Assembly (NCBI GenBank): GCA_002430925.1
Contig: DJDD01000096.1
Span: 1 to 40,972 of the forward strand
DNA from: Flavobacteriales bacterium UBA5933
Lineage (GTDB): Bacteria; Bacteroidota; Bacteroidia; Flavobacteriales; Weeksellaceae
DNA: 40,972 nucleotides
Reading direction: 5' to 3'
Shown here: positions 18,052 through 25,929 of the stretch, one piece after another
Layout: each line of letters starts with the position of its first letter
How positions within the stretch are numbered: the first letter of the stretch is position 1
The notes under the pieces: generated by a model
Database searches by the model: none
What the model saw: only the letters and a program-made list of their open reading frames with translations
What the model was told of the DNA's origin: nothing
Translations under genes and position numbers: made by a program

Positions 18052-18205
18052 GCTATAACTCGTTCTTGTCGTTTTTTATTTCACACTTTTTTTAAATTTT
18101 CACAGCTTGTTAAAAGTAATTACATTTTTAAGCAATGTTTCGCCAAACTCAACATGACACAATATTTACTTAATATAAACATCATTTAATGTCACTCTGA
18201 GCCTA

Positions 18206-18222
18206 TCGAAGAGTTATTAAGT
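18206..18222 (+). repeat. 17-bp direct repeat, left copy
   Basis: TCGAAGAGTTATTAAGT is repeated exactly at 20878-20894. It is part of a longer degenerate CTGAGCC-TATCGAAGAG sequence here. The two copies bracket the accessory pocket outside the 25-bp inverted repeats. Confidence 0.7.
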
Positions 18223-18506
18223 TGTTTAAGTAATTTTTTTAGTTTTTAAAGGTGTAATTTTCTACTAAAATTCACTTTTAGGAGCTGCCTTTAAAATTAC
18301 TGTTTTCGTTAGAGTGTAAAAACAAAAACAATTTGACTGGACTTTTTGATGTGTACCAGAGGCGTGATTTTTTTATATTAGAAATAAATATATTGATAAC
18401 GTAAGTTTGAAACCTATAAACTGAAAATCTCCTTACTATTAATGGATTTTTCAATATTTATTACTATACAAAAAATTAAAATCAATATTTTAACCTAAAT
18501 ACTTTT

Positions 18507-18531
18507 GGTGTATAATAACCTTTATGTTAAG
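18507..18531 (+). repeat. 25-bp inverted repeat, left arm
   Basis: A 25-bp sequence starting GGTGTATAATAACC and ending ATGTTAAG has a perfect reverse complement at 20571-20595. The sequence outside the GGTG end is T-rich on the top strand at both sides (CTTTT before, TTTTT after), which would allow a 4-bp TTTT target duplication but is weak evidence in such AT-rich DNA. Confidence 0.8.
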
Positions 18532-18617
18532 TTGATAATTCTTAATTAAAAATAGTATCCATTAGTTTAACACAATATATTCTTAGTAAATTTGTATTAA
18601 CATTTTAATCTAAAATT

Positions 18618-19619
18618 ATGAAAAAAATAACATTATTAACGATTTTAATTCTTTCATTATCTGTTAAATCTCAAACCAATAACAAAAAATATCTTGATGA
18701 AATTGAATATGCTTTGACAGCATATGATCCGACTATGATATTTGGTTATAAAACAGAAGATATTTTTGATAATAATATTTTAATTGGAAGAAAATTTTTA
18801 TCTATTGGATATCCAAATAAAGTTAGTAGAATACTTCTTAACAAAGAAAATGGAATAATTAAAAATGCTTCCATAAATGGGGAAGTCATTGAATTATTCT
18901 TTAATAAAGAAGATTTAGAAAGAATAAAACAAACTTCTTCATTTGATTTTAAGCTAAATTATAATGATGGTAGCCTTATTTTATTAACACAAGTAGGTTC
19001 TGAAAAAATTGCTTATTCATTAGGTTTTAATGAAGGTAAAATTAAAACTATTGTTAAAGCTATTAAACGCGGTAATTACTTAGACCCTTTTGTAAGTGAA
19101 ATTAATAAACTAGAATATATAGACGATTCATTTATAAGAGATTACACGGCTTACAAGTATGGTAAAAAGATGGAAGATAAAAATATTGTTCAAAAATTCA
19201 TTTACAAATATTCGAAAATTGATGAAAATACTTATTCTAAAGAATATATGAATAATGGAATAAAAACTGATCCATCTAATGGAACAAAGATAGTTTATAC
19301 ATATGATAACAAAGATAGAATTTTAAGTAAATTAGAAACTAGTCAATTAGGAATTTCTTTAAGTGAATATTTATATTCTGATGATAATAGTTCAGAATAC
19401 GTAAGAGAAATATTATCTGGTGAGTTTAAATCAAAAAAATATAAAAGAATTACAATAAATGAAGATTTACCCAAAACGTCCCCTAATGCACAAGATTATG
19501 AATGGGAAAAAGGATATTACGAATTTGATAATAATGAACTAGTATTTATTAGAAAAAATGGAAAAGTTCGGGAAAAAAAGAATGGGATATGGATAGAAAG
19601 AGCAGATACAATTGACTAA
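18618..19619 (+). CDS. Secreted protein of unknown function
   Basis: I do not recognise this 333-residue protein. It begins with a clear signal peptide (MKKITLLTILILSLSVKSQ) without a lipobox, so it is probably periplasmic or secreted. It is rich in Lys, Asp, Glu, Asn and Tyr and poor in Cys and His, with alternating short strands such as IVYTYDNKDRILSKLETSQ and EYLYSDDNSSEYVREILSG. These resemble the YD-like or MORN-like beta repeats often found in Bacteroidota surface proteins, but the match is not strong. Near the end, YEFDNNELVFIRKNGKVREKK continues the pattern. It lies inside the region bounded by the 25-bp inverted repeats, just after the left arm, and is followed by a terminator-like hairpin. 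No partner gene is adjacent on its strand. Confidence 0.8.
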   Translation: MKKITLLTILILSLSVKSQTNNKKYLDEIEYALTAYDPTMIFGYKTEDIFDNNILIGRKFLSIGYPNKVSRILLNKENGIIKNASINGEVIELFFNKEDLERIKQTSSFDFKLNYNDGSLILLTQVGSEKIAYSLGFNEGKIKTIVKAIKRGNYLDPFVSEINKLEYIDDSFIRDYTAYKYGKKMEDKNIVQKFIYKYSKIDENTYSKEYMNNGIKTDPSNGTKIVYTYDNKDRILSKLETSQLGISLSEYLYSDDNSSEYVREILSGEFKSKKYKRITINEDLPKTSPNAQDYEWEKGYYEFDNNELVFIRKNGKVREKKNGIWIERADTID

Positions 19620-19756
19620 ATAATTAATTATTCTTTTGTTAATTAAATACATGCTAAATAACTATTATGATATAAGTTTTTTCTATTTTATTAATTATTG
19701 GTAATGTTCCAGAAGTGTTATTATCACGCAATCCACACACAATCATTAGATAACTT

Positions 19757-19795
19757 TACCCAATAGTGGACTAATTTCTATTATTGGGTATTTTT
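19757..19795 (+). terminator. Terminator-like hairpin after the unknown secreted protein
   Basis: TACCCAATA (19757-19765) pairs with TATTGGGTA (19782-19790) around a 16-nt loop and is followed by TTTTT. The distance from the stop is about 137 bp. Confidence 0.65.
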
Positions 19796-19973
19796 ATGCA
19801 CTTAAAACCGCTAAAATCAATTCATTTAATAAGTTTGTGTATCAAATGTGTTGGTAGAACAATTTAATCTTTAACAATGTTTGACAAAATCAACTTTTAC
19901 GATAGAAAACCAAACAAAAAAATGCTCTAATTGGGGGCAGTCTACTAATTAGATCGTTGATTTTATCTTTTAT

Positions 19974-19993
19974 GAAGCTTTTACAAAAGCTTC
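19974..19993. terminator. Short perfect hairpin
   Basis: GAAGCTTTT and AAAAGCTTC pair with a 2-nt gap at 19983-19984 that would have to open into a slightly larger loop. A T-rich stretch (TATATTT) follows. On the minus strand it lies about 165 bp after the stop of the small membrane protein gene, so it could end that transcript. Confidence 0.45.
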
Positions 19994-20159
19994 TATATTT
20001 TGTTTAACATAAAACGTGTTATAAGTTGTATGTATTCAAAACAAATTAAACACGTTAAAATAATTATAAGTAACTTTGAATTAGAATATTACAAACTTAA
20101 ACTAGTATCTATTTTTTGCTGAAGATATACAGTTTTATAACATCCATATCTCATAAATT

Positions 20160-20429
20160 TTATTTGTATATTGAAAGTATAAAATATATAACTGAACTAA
20201 TAAGGAAGATTATACTTATTAGTAATAAAGCTTGCATCCTTCCTTTTTGAAGAATTTTTGTACTTTCATTTACATATTCATAAGGTTTCTTTTTTTGTAT
20301 ATTATGGATAGGTATATTTTTCTTTTTACTCTTAGAAAAATAATAAATAGCTAAGTATATAGCTAATAAAATGAAACCAAATGTAAATGTATCTATAGCT
20401 TTCTCAAAATATTCATTATTTGTTAACAT
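20160..20429 (-). CDS. Small membrane protein of unknown function
   Basis: This 89-residue frame encodes two hydrophobic helices, about 15-33 (TFGFILLAIYLAIYYF) and 68-87 (ALLLISIIFLISSVIYFILS), separated by a very basic loop (KSKKKNIPIHNIQKKKPYEYVNESTKILQKGR). The positive loop predicts a hairpin with both ends outside and the loop in the cytoplasm. The family is not recognised. The amino acid pattern is sensible for a real protein and the frame has a normal start, but there is no strong supporting evidence. It is inside the 25-bp inverted-repeat pocket and is the only minus-strand gene there. Confidence 0.6.
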   Translation of the reverse strand: MLTNNEYFEKAIDTFTFGFILLAIYLAIYYFSKSKKKNIPIHNIQKKKPYEYVNESTKILQKGRMQALLLISIIFLISSVIYFILSIYK

Positions 20430-20570
20430 TTTTTTTAATTTATGTAATCATATAATCTAATCAAAGAATAGGTTATTGTAGCAACAAAAACTATATATGA
20501 TATATTTTTAATTATTTTTTTGTTAATCATAGAGCGGTTGTTTTTTGATAAAAATAACTAATATTTCATA

Positions 20571-20595
20571 CTTAACATAAAGGTTATTATACACC
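20571..20595 (-). repeat. 25-bp inverted repeat, right arm
   Basis: Exact reverse complement of 18507-18531. On the top strand it reads from CTTAACATAAAGG to TATACACC. Together the arms delimit 2089 bp containing the unknown secreted protein and the small membrane protein. Confidence 0.8.
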
Positions 20596-20877
20596 TTTTT
20601 AAAATGAGTTAAATTACTGATATTGTGATAGTGCCGTTTTTGATAAATGATTTTACAGTTAGAAGTGCTTTATAAGGTGCATTTTACCGTTGAAACTGCA
20701 TATCCAAAACGGTCATTAATAAAGTTTTCTTTTTTCCCAGTATTTTTCAATAGAATTATTCAAAGTTTAACTGTCTTTTTTATTCTTTTTAATCCAATAT
20801 CTAAATACAAAGTATATTATATCGCTTTTAAAGTTCTACTTATTTGAAAAATAAAAATTTAAACAAGTTTAAGTCTG

Positions 20878-20894
20878 TCGAAGAGTTATTAAGT
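20878..20894 (+). repeat. 17-bp direct repeat, right copy
   Basis: Exact second copy of the 17-bp sequence at 18206-18222, TCGAAGAGTTATTAAGT. Just before it, AAGTCTG replaces the GAGCCTA of the left copy. Confidence 0.7.
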
Positions 20895-20939
20895 GTTTAT
20901 GTTATTAACTTAGAACTTAAAATTCATATTTCTAACTCT

Positions 20940-21048
20940 GCAATAGCGATTGAAGTGGAAATCCTTTTGTAAAAGTAGACTGAGGTTCTTGAAGTCTACT
21001 TTTATAAAAGATTGGGAACGTGAAAGCGCGGTCCGAAGGAATTGCCCA
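20940..21048 (+). repeat. Dispersed structured element, copy D
   Basis: Terminal helix GCAAT (20940-20944) with ATTGC (21041-21045). The central arm is different in sequence and longer than in copies A-C: CTTTTGTAAAAGTAGACT (20964-20981) with AGTCTACTTTTATAAAAG (20993-21010), paired through 18 bp with one G-U. The small stem is TCC-GAA-GGA (21032-21040). It lies in the same direction as the dehydrogenase gene and ends 172 bp before its start. Confidence 0.88.
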
Positions 21049-21197
21049 AGCAAGGTTATTAACAAAAAATACCATTTATTATCAGTTAATTAATATGTTT
21101 TCAACATAGTTATAATAAGGTAGAAATTAAAAAAAATAGAAACTTTTTTATAACTAATTTTTAGGCTTCTTCTAAGAAATTTTTAGTTGTTTCGTTG

Positions 21198-21205
21198 TAA
21201 CTTTG
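21198..21205 (+). promoter_or_regulatory. -7 box for the dehydrogenase gene
   Basis: TAACTTTG matches TAnnTTTG and lies 15 bp before the ATG at 21221, predicting a leader of about 8-10 nt. This also supports the ATG over the in-frame TTG at 21203, which lies inside the box. Confidence 0.5.
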
Positions 21206-21220
21206 ATAGAAATTTTGAAC

Positions 21221-22168
21221 ATGAATACTTCCTATAAAATATTAGCCATCGATTCTAATCACGAATGTTTGAATGGTGGTTTACGCAATGCTGGTTTTGT
21301 TGTTGACGAAGATTATACTTCTCCCAAAGAAATTATTGAACAAAAAATTGCGAATTATGATGGAATGATTGTTAGAAGTCGTTTTCCGATTGATAAATCT
21401 TTTTTAGAAAAAGCAACGAAACTAAAATTTATTGGTAGAGTAGGAGCAGGGTTAGAAAATATTGACGAGGAGTATGCTGCTGAGCGAGGAATTGTTTTGT
21501 TTAATTCGCCAGAAGGTAACCGAGATTCTGTTGGTGAGCATGCCGTTGGAATGTTACTAATGTTGATGCACCATTTGCGAAGAGCTGATAATGAAGTGAG
21601 AAATGGTATTTGGAAACGTGAAGAAAACAGAGGTGATGAGCTGAAAGGAAAAACGGTTGGGCTTATTGGGTACGGAAATATGGGAAATGCATTTGCAAAG
21701 CGTTTACAAGGCTTTGATGTGAATGTTATTTGTTATGATATTTTACCAAACAAAGGAAATGAATTTGCGAAACAGGTTACCTTACAAGAATTTTTTGAGC
21801 AAGTGGATGTTATTAGTTTACATACGCCACAAACACTTGAGACAACAAAAATGATTGATGCTGATTTTATTGCCAATGTGAAAAAGCCTTTTTATTTTGT
21901 GAATACTGCAAGAGGAAAAGCTGTTGTTACGAAAGACTTGGTGGAAGCAATGAAATCTGGAAAGGTTTTGGGCGCTGCTTTGGATGTTTTGGAATTCGAA
22001 AAATCGAGTTTTGAACGTTTGGTTGCATCAGAATTACCAGAGGAATTTCAGTATTTGATAGAAGCTGAAAATGTTGTTTTGGCTCCTCACATAGCTGGTT
22101 GGACTCACCAAAGTAAAATAAAATTAGCTGAATTTATTCGTGATAAAATTATTGCTTGGAGGGAATAA
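21221..22168 (+). CDS. D-2-hydroxyacid dehydrogenase, probable D-3-phosphoglycerate dehydrogenase
   Basis: The 315-residue protein belongs to the NAD-dependent D-2-hydroxyacid dehydrogenase family. The start is taken at 21221, since an upstream TTG overlaps the promoter box. It has the NAD motif GLIGYGNMG (147-155), IGRVGAGLENID at 71-82, the substrate Arg in FVNTARGKAV (Arg231), the DVLEFE acidic residue near 258-260 and the catalytic His290 in LAPHIAGWT. There is no ACT domain, so no serine feedback control is expected by that route. The first step of serine synthesis is the likely role, as short SerA proteins are common in this phylum; other D-hydroxyacids are possible. serC is not adjacent. 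It ends at a strong terminator. Confidence 0.88.
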   Translation: MNTSYKILAIDSNHECLNGGLRNAGFVVDEDYTSPKEIIEQKIANYDGMIVRSRFPIDKSFLEKATKLKFIGRVGAGLENIDEEYAAERGIVLFNSPEGNRDSVGEHAVGMLLMLMHHLRRADNEVRNGIWKREENRGDELKGKTVGLIGYGNMGNAFAKRLQGFDVNVICYDILPNKGNEFAKQVTLQEFFEQVDVISLHTPQTLETTKMIDADFIANVKKPFYFVNTARGKAVVTKDLVEAMKSGKVLGAALDVLEFEKSSFERLVASELPEEFQYLIEAENVVLAPHIAGWTHQSKIKLAEFIRDKIIAWRE

Positions 22169-22190
22169 ATTTTGAATATTATTATAAAAT

Positions 22191-22227
22191 AACCCAATAC
22201 GAAAAAAATCGTATTGGGTTTTATTTT
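22191..22227 (+). terminator. Terminator after the dehydrogenase gene
   Basis: AACCCAATACGA (22191-22202) pairs perfectly with TCGTATTGGGTT (22209-22220) over an A6 loop, followed by a T-rich tail. Confidence 0.9.
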
Positions 22228-22420
22228 TAATGCTCTTTTAGTTAATCGGAATAATTTGATAGTAGATTTAATTGATGAATGTCTAAATTTTTTTATTAAA
22301 AATATAATAAAAACCCATTATGATTATTTCCTAAATATTTATTGAATCTATTTTACAAAATTGTAATTTAACATTAAGACCTAAAATATTTGCTTTGAAA
22401 CTAAAGTTTAAACAATTCAT

Positions 22421-24097
22421 TTACTTATCTAATTTGATTTCAATTTCAGTAGATTCTTTTTGAGTATTTGTATTATAAAACCCAATGATGATCTTCTCTA
22501 AATTTGAAATTCTAATTTTATCTAAAGAAGTGTCAATATAAAATTTATTGTTTAATTCAATTTCACTATCAATAAGTCTATCTGAATTTATAAATTGTCC
22601 CTTTTTATCAATAAAATGTATAAAAATAAGATTATCTCCTTCTTGAATATAATTTTTAATACTCTCATTGAATTCTATAATTATTCCTTTTTTATGAGTA
22701 AAATCCATTGGATCAATAGTGTAGTTATAAATATTCAATATTTTTAGATTACCTTTTAGATTTTTATTAATTGGATATTTATCACCTTCAATTAGTGCTC
22801 CATAATTAAAGTTAACAATTTTATATGTAATGTTTTTAACCCCATAATACTCAGGCATAGAAGGGCTTCTATAAGTGTCAAATGCATCACTTGGCTTTAA
22901 TAACCTAGTAAAATTCCAATCAGGAATAGTAATTGTATCTTTGTTATCCTTTTTGACTGTATTAATTATATTTTCTCTAATTTGATATTGATTTTTACTT
23001 TGTACCATCATAAAAGTAAAATAGATATATGAAGGAATAAAAAATAACAACGAATAACCTATAAGAATAAAATTAGATAATTTTACTTCTCTACTCTTAC
23101 TATTTTGAAATTCATAAACAATAATTGCTAGAACAGGTAATAAAAAGAATAACCCTGTATTTAAATTTCTACCTCCTATAATAGGAGATTTAGCTAAAAT
23201 AAAATTAGAAAATAAACTTAATATAAAGAATACTCCTACATATAAAATTGATTTATTATTTATTTTTTTCTTAATTAAAATAAGAATTATTAAAGCTGTT
23301 ATTATTAGTAGATAAATATGTAAATATTGAGATATAGCATTCGGCATACGTTCATAAATATGAATTCTAAGCTGTTCTTTAGTTGATAAACTATACCAAA
23401 AATCTTCAGTCTGCATTCTAACCCTATTACCAGGTGCTAAAAGAAGAACTAAGGCTCCTATTAATGAAGATAAAAATCCTACAGATATAATTTTTTTTCT
23501 TTGTTCAATAAAAAATAAAGTAAAAGTAAATAAAACAACACTTACAGATGTATTTTCATTTGAACAACCAGCCAAAAAACCTAATATTACTATATATAAA
23601 TAATCATTTTTTTCTAATTCTTTCTTAATATTAGTAATGTAAAGGATTAAGACAAAATAAAGACTTGCCCACATTATTGTCCATAAATAATTAGCAGAAC
23701 CAACTATCCAAAAACTTGTTTGCCCTAAATTAGGGTTACTGATCCAATAAGCTAGAAAGACAATCCATAATGTTACTGATGAAAAATTAGAATTAGTAAC
23801 ATTATTTCGTATTATTAATTTAGGAATTATAGAAATAAATAAGCATAATAATAAAAAAACGCAAGCATTAAGAGATTCATAGATAATATATGGTAAATAT
23901 TTCAATAAAAAAGAAGAAGTGAAATCTGTTATTAATCGACCACTCCATCCCATATAATGAGATATTGAATTTTCCCATGAAATACCTTTTAAAAAATAAC
24001 TATAATCATCTGATTGAAATGGTGTATTTAATGATGGAATTAGAATAATTATATAAATAATTAAAGCATTTAAAATAAATAGTTTATTATTCTTCAT
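22421..24097 (-). CDS. Polytopic membrane protein, DUF6056-like, probable surface glycosylation
   Basis: This 558-residue protein has about 10-12 membrane segments over residues 1-360 and a soluble tail of about 190 residues rich in strands. The opening contains TPFQSDDYSYFLKG and HYMGWSGR, an early acidic pair (Asp-Asp) between the first two segments as in GT-C glycosyltransferases and the DUF6056 family. Its ATG overlaps the end of gtrB by 11 bp, so it is the second gene of a two-gene operon. In the Gtr model, GtrB makes undecaprenyl-phosphate-sugar in the cytoplasm and a serotype-specific polytopic enzyme transfers the sugar outside. That fits here; the acceptor is unknown. Identification as DUF6056 is from memory of the motif. 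Confidence 0.75.
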   Translation of the reverse strand: MKNNKLFILNALIIYIIILIPSLNTPFQSDDYSYFLKGISWENSISHYMGWSGRLITDFTSSFLLKYLPYIIYESLNACVFLLLCLFISIIPKLIIRNNVTNSNFSSVTLWIVFLAYWISNPNLGQTSFWIVGSANYLWTIMWASLYFVLILYITNIKKELEKNDYLYIVILGFLAGCSNENTSVSVVLFTFTLFFIEQRKKIISVGFLSSLIGALVLLLAPGNRVRMQTEDFWYSLSTKEQLRIHIYERMPNAISQYLHIYLLIITALIILILIKKKINNKSILYVGVFFILSLFSNFILAKSPIIGGRNLNTGLFFLLPVLAIIVYEFQNSKSREVKLSNFILIGYSLLFFIPSYIYFTFMMVQSKNQYQIRENIINTVKKDNKDTITIPDWNFTRLLKPSDAFDTYRSPSMPEYYGVKNITYKIVNFNYGALIEGDKYPINKNLKGNLKILNIYNYTIDPMDFTHKKGIIIEFNESIKNYIQEGDNLIFIHFIDKKGQFINSDRLIDSEIELNNKFYIDTSLDKIRISNLEKIIIGFYNTNTQKESTEIEIKLDK

Positions 24098-25022
24098 TTA
24101 ATTTAATTTGTTTTGATTTTAAAATATATTTTGGACGTTGTTTGGTTTCAATGTAAATTCTTCCAATGTACTCACCTAAAACGCCAATGCCAATAAGCTG
24201 AACACCTCCAAGAAACAAAATAGAAACCAGTAATGATGGATATCCTGGTACAGAATTACCAAAAATTAATTTTCCTATTATCATGTAGATTCCATATATA
24301 ATTGAAGAACTTGCTACAAATAATCCTAAATATGTCCATATTTTTAATGGCACAGTTGAAAAACTAGTAATACCTTCTAAGGCTAAATTCCATAATTTCA
24401 AACCATTGAATTTTGTTTTACCTGCTGATCGTGTAGCACGAGTATATTCAACAATTGCAGTATTACCACCAACCCAAGAAAGCAAACCTTTCATAAAAAG
24501 GTTTTTTTCAGGTAATTTTTTAATGTTTTCTACAACTTCTTTAGACATTAATCTAAAATCTCCTACATTTTCCTCAATAGTTGGTTTACTTATTCTATTA
24601 TGTAATTTATAAAATAATTCTGCTGATTTTCGCTTAACAGTAGTATCACTTGATCGATTAGTACGTTTTGCAAGTACGACATCATAACCTTCTAACCATT
24701 TTTTTATCAAAATAGGTATAACTTCTATAGGATCTTGCAAATCTACATCAATAGGTATTATTACATCACCAGTAGCATATTCTAAACCTGCAAATAAAGC
24801 AGCTTCTTTACCAAAATTTCGAGTAAAACTTAATGATTGAACTAATGGATCCGAATTAGCTAATAGATTAATGAGTGTTTCAGTTTTATCTTTGCTACCA
24901 TCATTAATAAATACAATTTCAATAGTATAAAGTTGAAGACACTCCACACTTCTTAATTCCTTATAAAACAAAGGAATAGTATCTTCCTCGTTAAATACAG
25001 GTACCACTAAAGATATTTTCAT
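24087..25022 (-). CDS. GtrB-type polyprenyl-phosphate glycosyltransferase (GT2)
   Basis: This 311-residue enzyme transfers a sugar from a nucleotide donor to a polyprenyl phosphate. The GT2 domain shows LVVPVFNEEDTIP (5-17), VFINDGSKDKT (37-47), LSFTRNFGKEAALFAGLEYA (64-83) and the DVDLQDP motif (92-98) with metal-binding Asp. Two membrane helices follow at about 228-252 and 263-288, then a short basic tail (KQRPKYILKSKQIKL). This is the layout of GtrB/DPMS-type proteins that anchor in the inner membrane. The downstream gene overlaps by 11 bp and would supply the external transferase. The sugar is not predictable. Confidence 0.92.
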   Translation of the reverse strand: MKISLVVPVFNEEDTIPLFYKELRSVECLQLYTIEIVFINDGSKDKTETLINLLANSDPLVQSLSFTRNFGKEAALFAGLEYATGDVIIPIDVDLQDPIEVIPILIKKWLEGYDVVLAKRTNRSSDTTVKRKSAELFYKLHNRISKPTIEENVGDFRLMSKEVVENIKKLPEKNLFMKGLLSWVGGNTAIVEYTRATRSAGKTKFNGLKLWNLALEGITSFSTVPLKIWTYLGLFVASSSIIYGIYMIIGKLIFGNSVPGYPSLLVSILFLGGVQLIGIGVLGEYIGRIYIETKQRPKYILKSKQIKLNEE

Positions 25023-25108
25023 TTATACTTTATATTAGATTTCATATATAATTATATTTATTCTCTAAATATATTAATTATTTTTTATGTAAAATATTTA
25101 TTTAAAGC

Positions 25109-25132
25109 ATAACACAAAAGGTTTTGTGTTAT
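25109..25132. repeat. Short palindrome upstream of gtrB
   Basis: ATAACACAAAA and TTTTGTGTTAT flank a GG centre. The 24-bp palindrome is 86 bp upstream of the gtrB start and could be a regulator site or a remnant of the mobile element beside it. Confidence 0.5.
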
Positions 25133-25242
25133 TTAAAATAATTGGTCAAAAAATTCATTAAATATAAAATCAGCCCCCATTGATCGATTTTTTTATTTAT
25201 ATAACCAGGTTTTTATTTAATACAAAAACACGTAGTGTTTTA

Positions 25243-25775
25243 TTAAATGAGATTAATTCTTAGGTTATTAATCTTTTTAATGAATCTAAATTTATTCAAA
25301 AATTGAATTAATGTTAATGCTTTTATTTTAGCTAAAATTCTAGTTTTAAACCCTTCAAAGGTTTAGCATAATTTCGTCTAATCATAAACTGATCACATAG
25401 CTGAGAAAATAACGTTTCAATCTTTTTTCTATATTTCTTGTAGATATAAAATAGAGATTTATACTCTTTTTGATTGGTTCTTTTAGGAGTTTCCAATTTC
25501 ACATTAACTTATGTAAATAAATCAATTTGAATAGATTGAAACAATTACCCTTTATCTAAAAGTAGCACACAATCTAATAGTTGAGCCTTTAGATCTTGTA
25601 AATAATGAATATCATGAACAGATGCAGGAGATAATCAAAACTTTGAAAACTCGATTTATAGAACAAACAGCGTGTAATTTATAACCATAAAAGTGAATAT
25701 TTTGAGAAGCACAAAAACATTTGTTTGGTATAGCGTAATGGGCTTATTTACAGATTTTACTTCTAGATGAACGAA
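25243..25775 (-). pseudogene. Broken IS982-family transposase remnant
   Basis: Conceptual translation of the minus strand, with frame changes, gives family-typical blocks in the right order: SRSKIC, CASQNIHFYGYKLHAVCSIN, LSPASVHDIHYLQDLKAQLL, LDKG, KKIETLFSQLCDQFMIRRNYA, and FEGFKTRILAKIKALTLIQF running to a stop at 25243. The Asp of LDKG and the Glu of KIETLF would be parts of the DDE triad; the first Asp is missing because the 5' third of the gene is gone. At least three in-frame stops (near the LSPASVHD start, after LDKG and before VNVKLET) and two frameshifts make it dead. No terminal repeats could be found. Positions before 25775 match nothing recognisable. Confidence 0.85.
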
Positions 25776-25904
25776 CAATTATATATAAAAAGAAAATATA
25801 ATGAAATTTTAAATACTTAGTTTTTTACAACACTTAAAATTAACAATTTATACAATTGAAGATATTAATTACCACACATCAATGTATGACAATTCATTGC
25901 AAAC

Positions 25905-25912
25905 TAAATTTG
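25905..25912 (+). promoter_or_regulatory. -7 box for the pirin gene
   Basis: TAAATTTG matches TAnnTTTG and lies 17 bp upstream of the ATG, after an AT-rich stretch. No clear -33 box is seen. Confidence 0.45.
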
Positions 25913-25929
25913 TAATAAAATTATAAGTC

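Larger units (their letters stand above)
17900..18617. other. 718-bp gene-free stretch with repeats
   Basis: No credible gene is present. The stretch holds the GTGGTTAA tandem array, a degenerate copy of the CACTCTGAGCC-TATCGAAGAG type sequence (18192-18214) of a kind I recall as scattered in Flavobacteria, and the left 25-bp inverted repeat. The rest shows no structure I can name. Confidence 0.6.
19620..20159. other. Gene-free stretch with two hairpins
   Basis: No open frame of useful length is visible. Two hairpins (listed separately) are the only clear structures. A piece at 19873-19895 loosely resembles 18133-18155 (both contain AATGTTT followed by CAAA and TCAAC), which hints at decayed repeats. 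Confidence 0.5.

Noticed and set aside
20647..20847. A 66-codon open frame on the plus strand with hydrophobic stretches
   Set aside because: It has odd composition (many Phe, Lys, Val), no recognisable feature, lies in repeat-rich gene-free DNA and has no promoter box; it is most likely a chance frame.
21203..21220. N-terminal extension of the dehydrogenase from a TTG
   Set aside because: The TTG overlaps the -7 box at 21198-21205, and the ATG at 21221 begins a normal family N-terminus.
25225..25241. AAAACAC-GTA-GTGTTTT after the transposase stop as an IS terminal repeat
   Set aside because: It is a local hairpin (likely the old transposase terminator); no matching copy was found at the other end.
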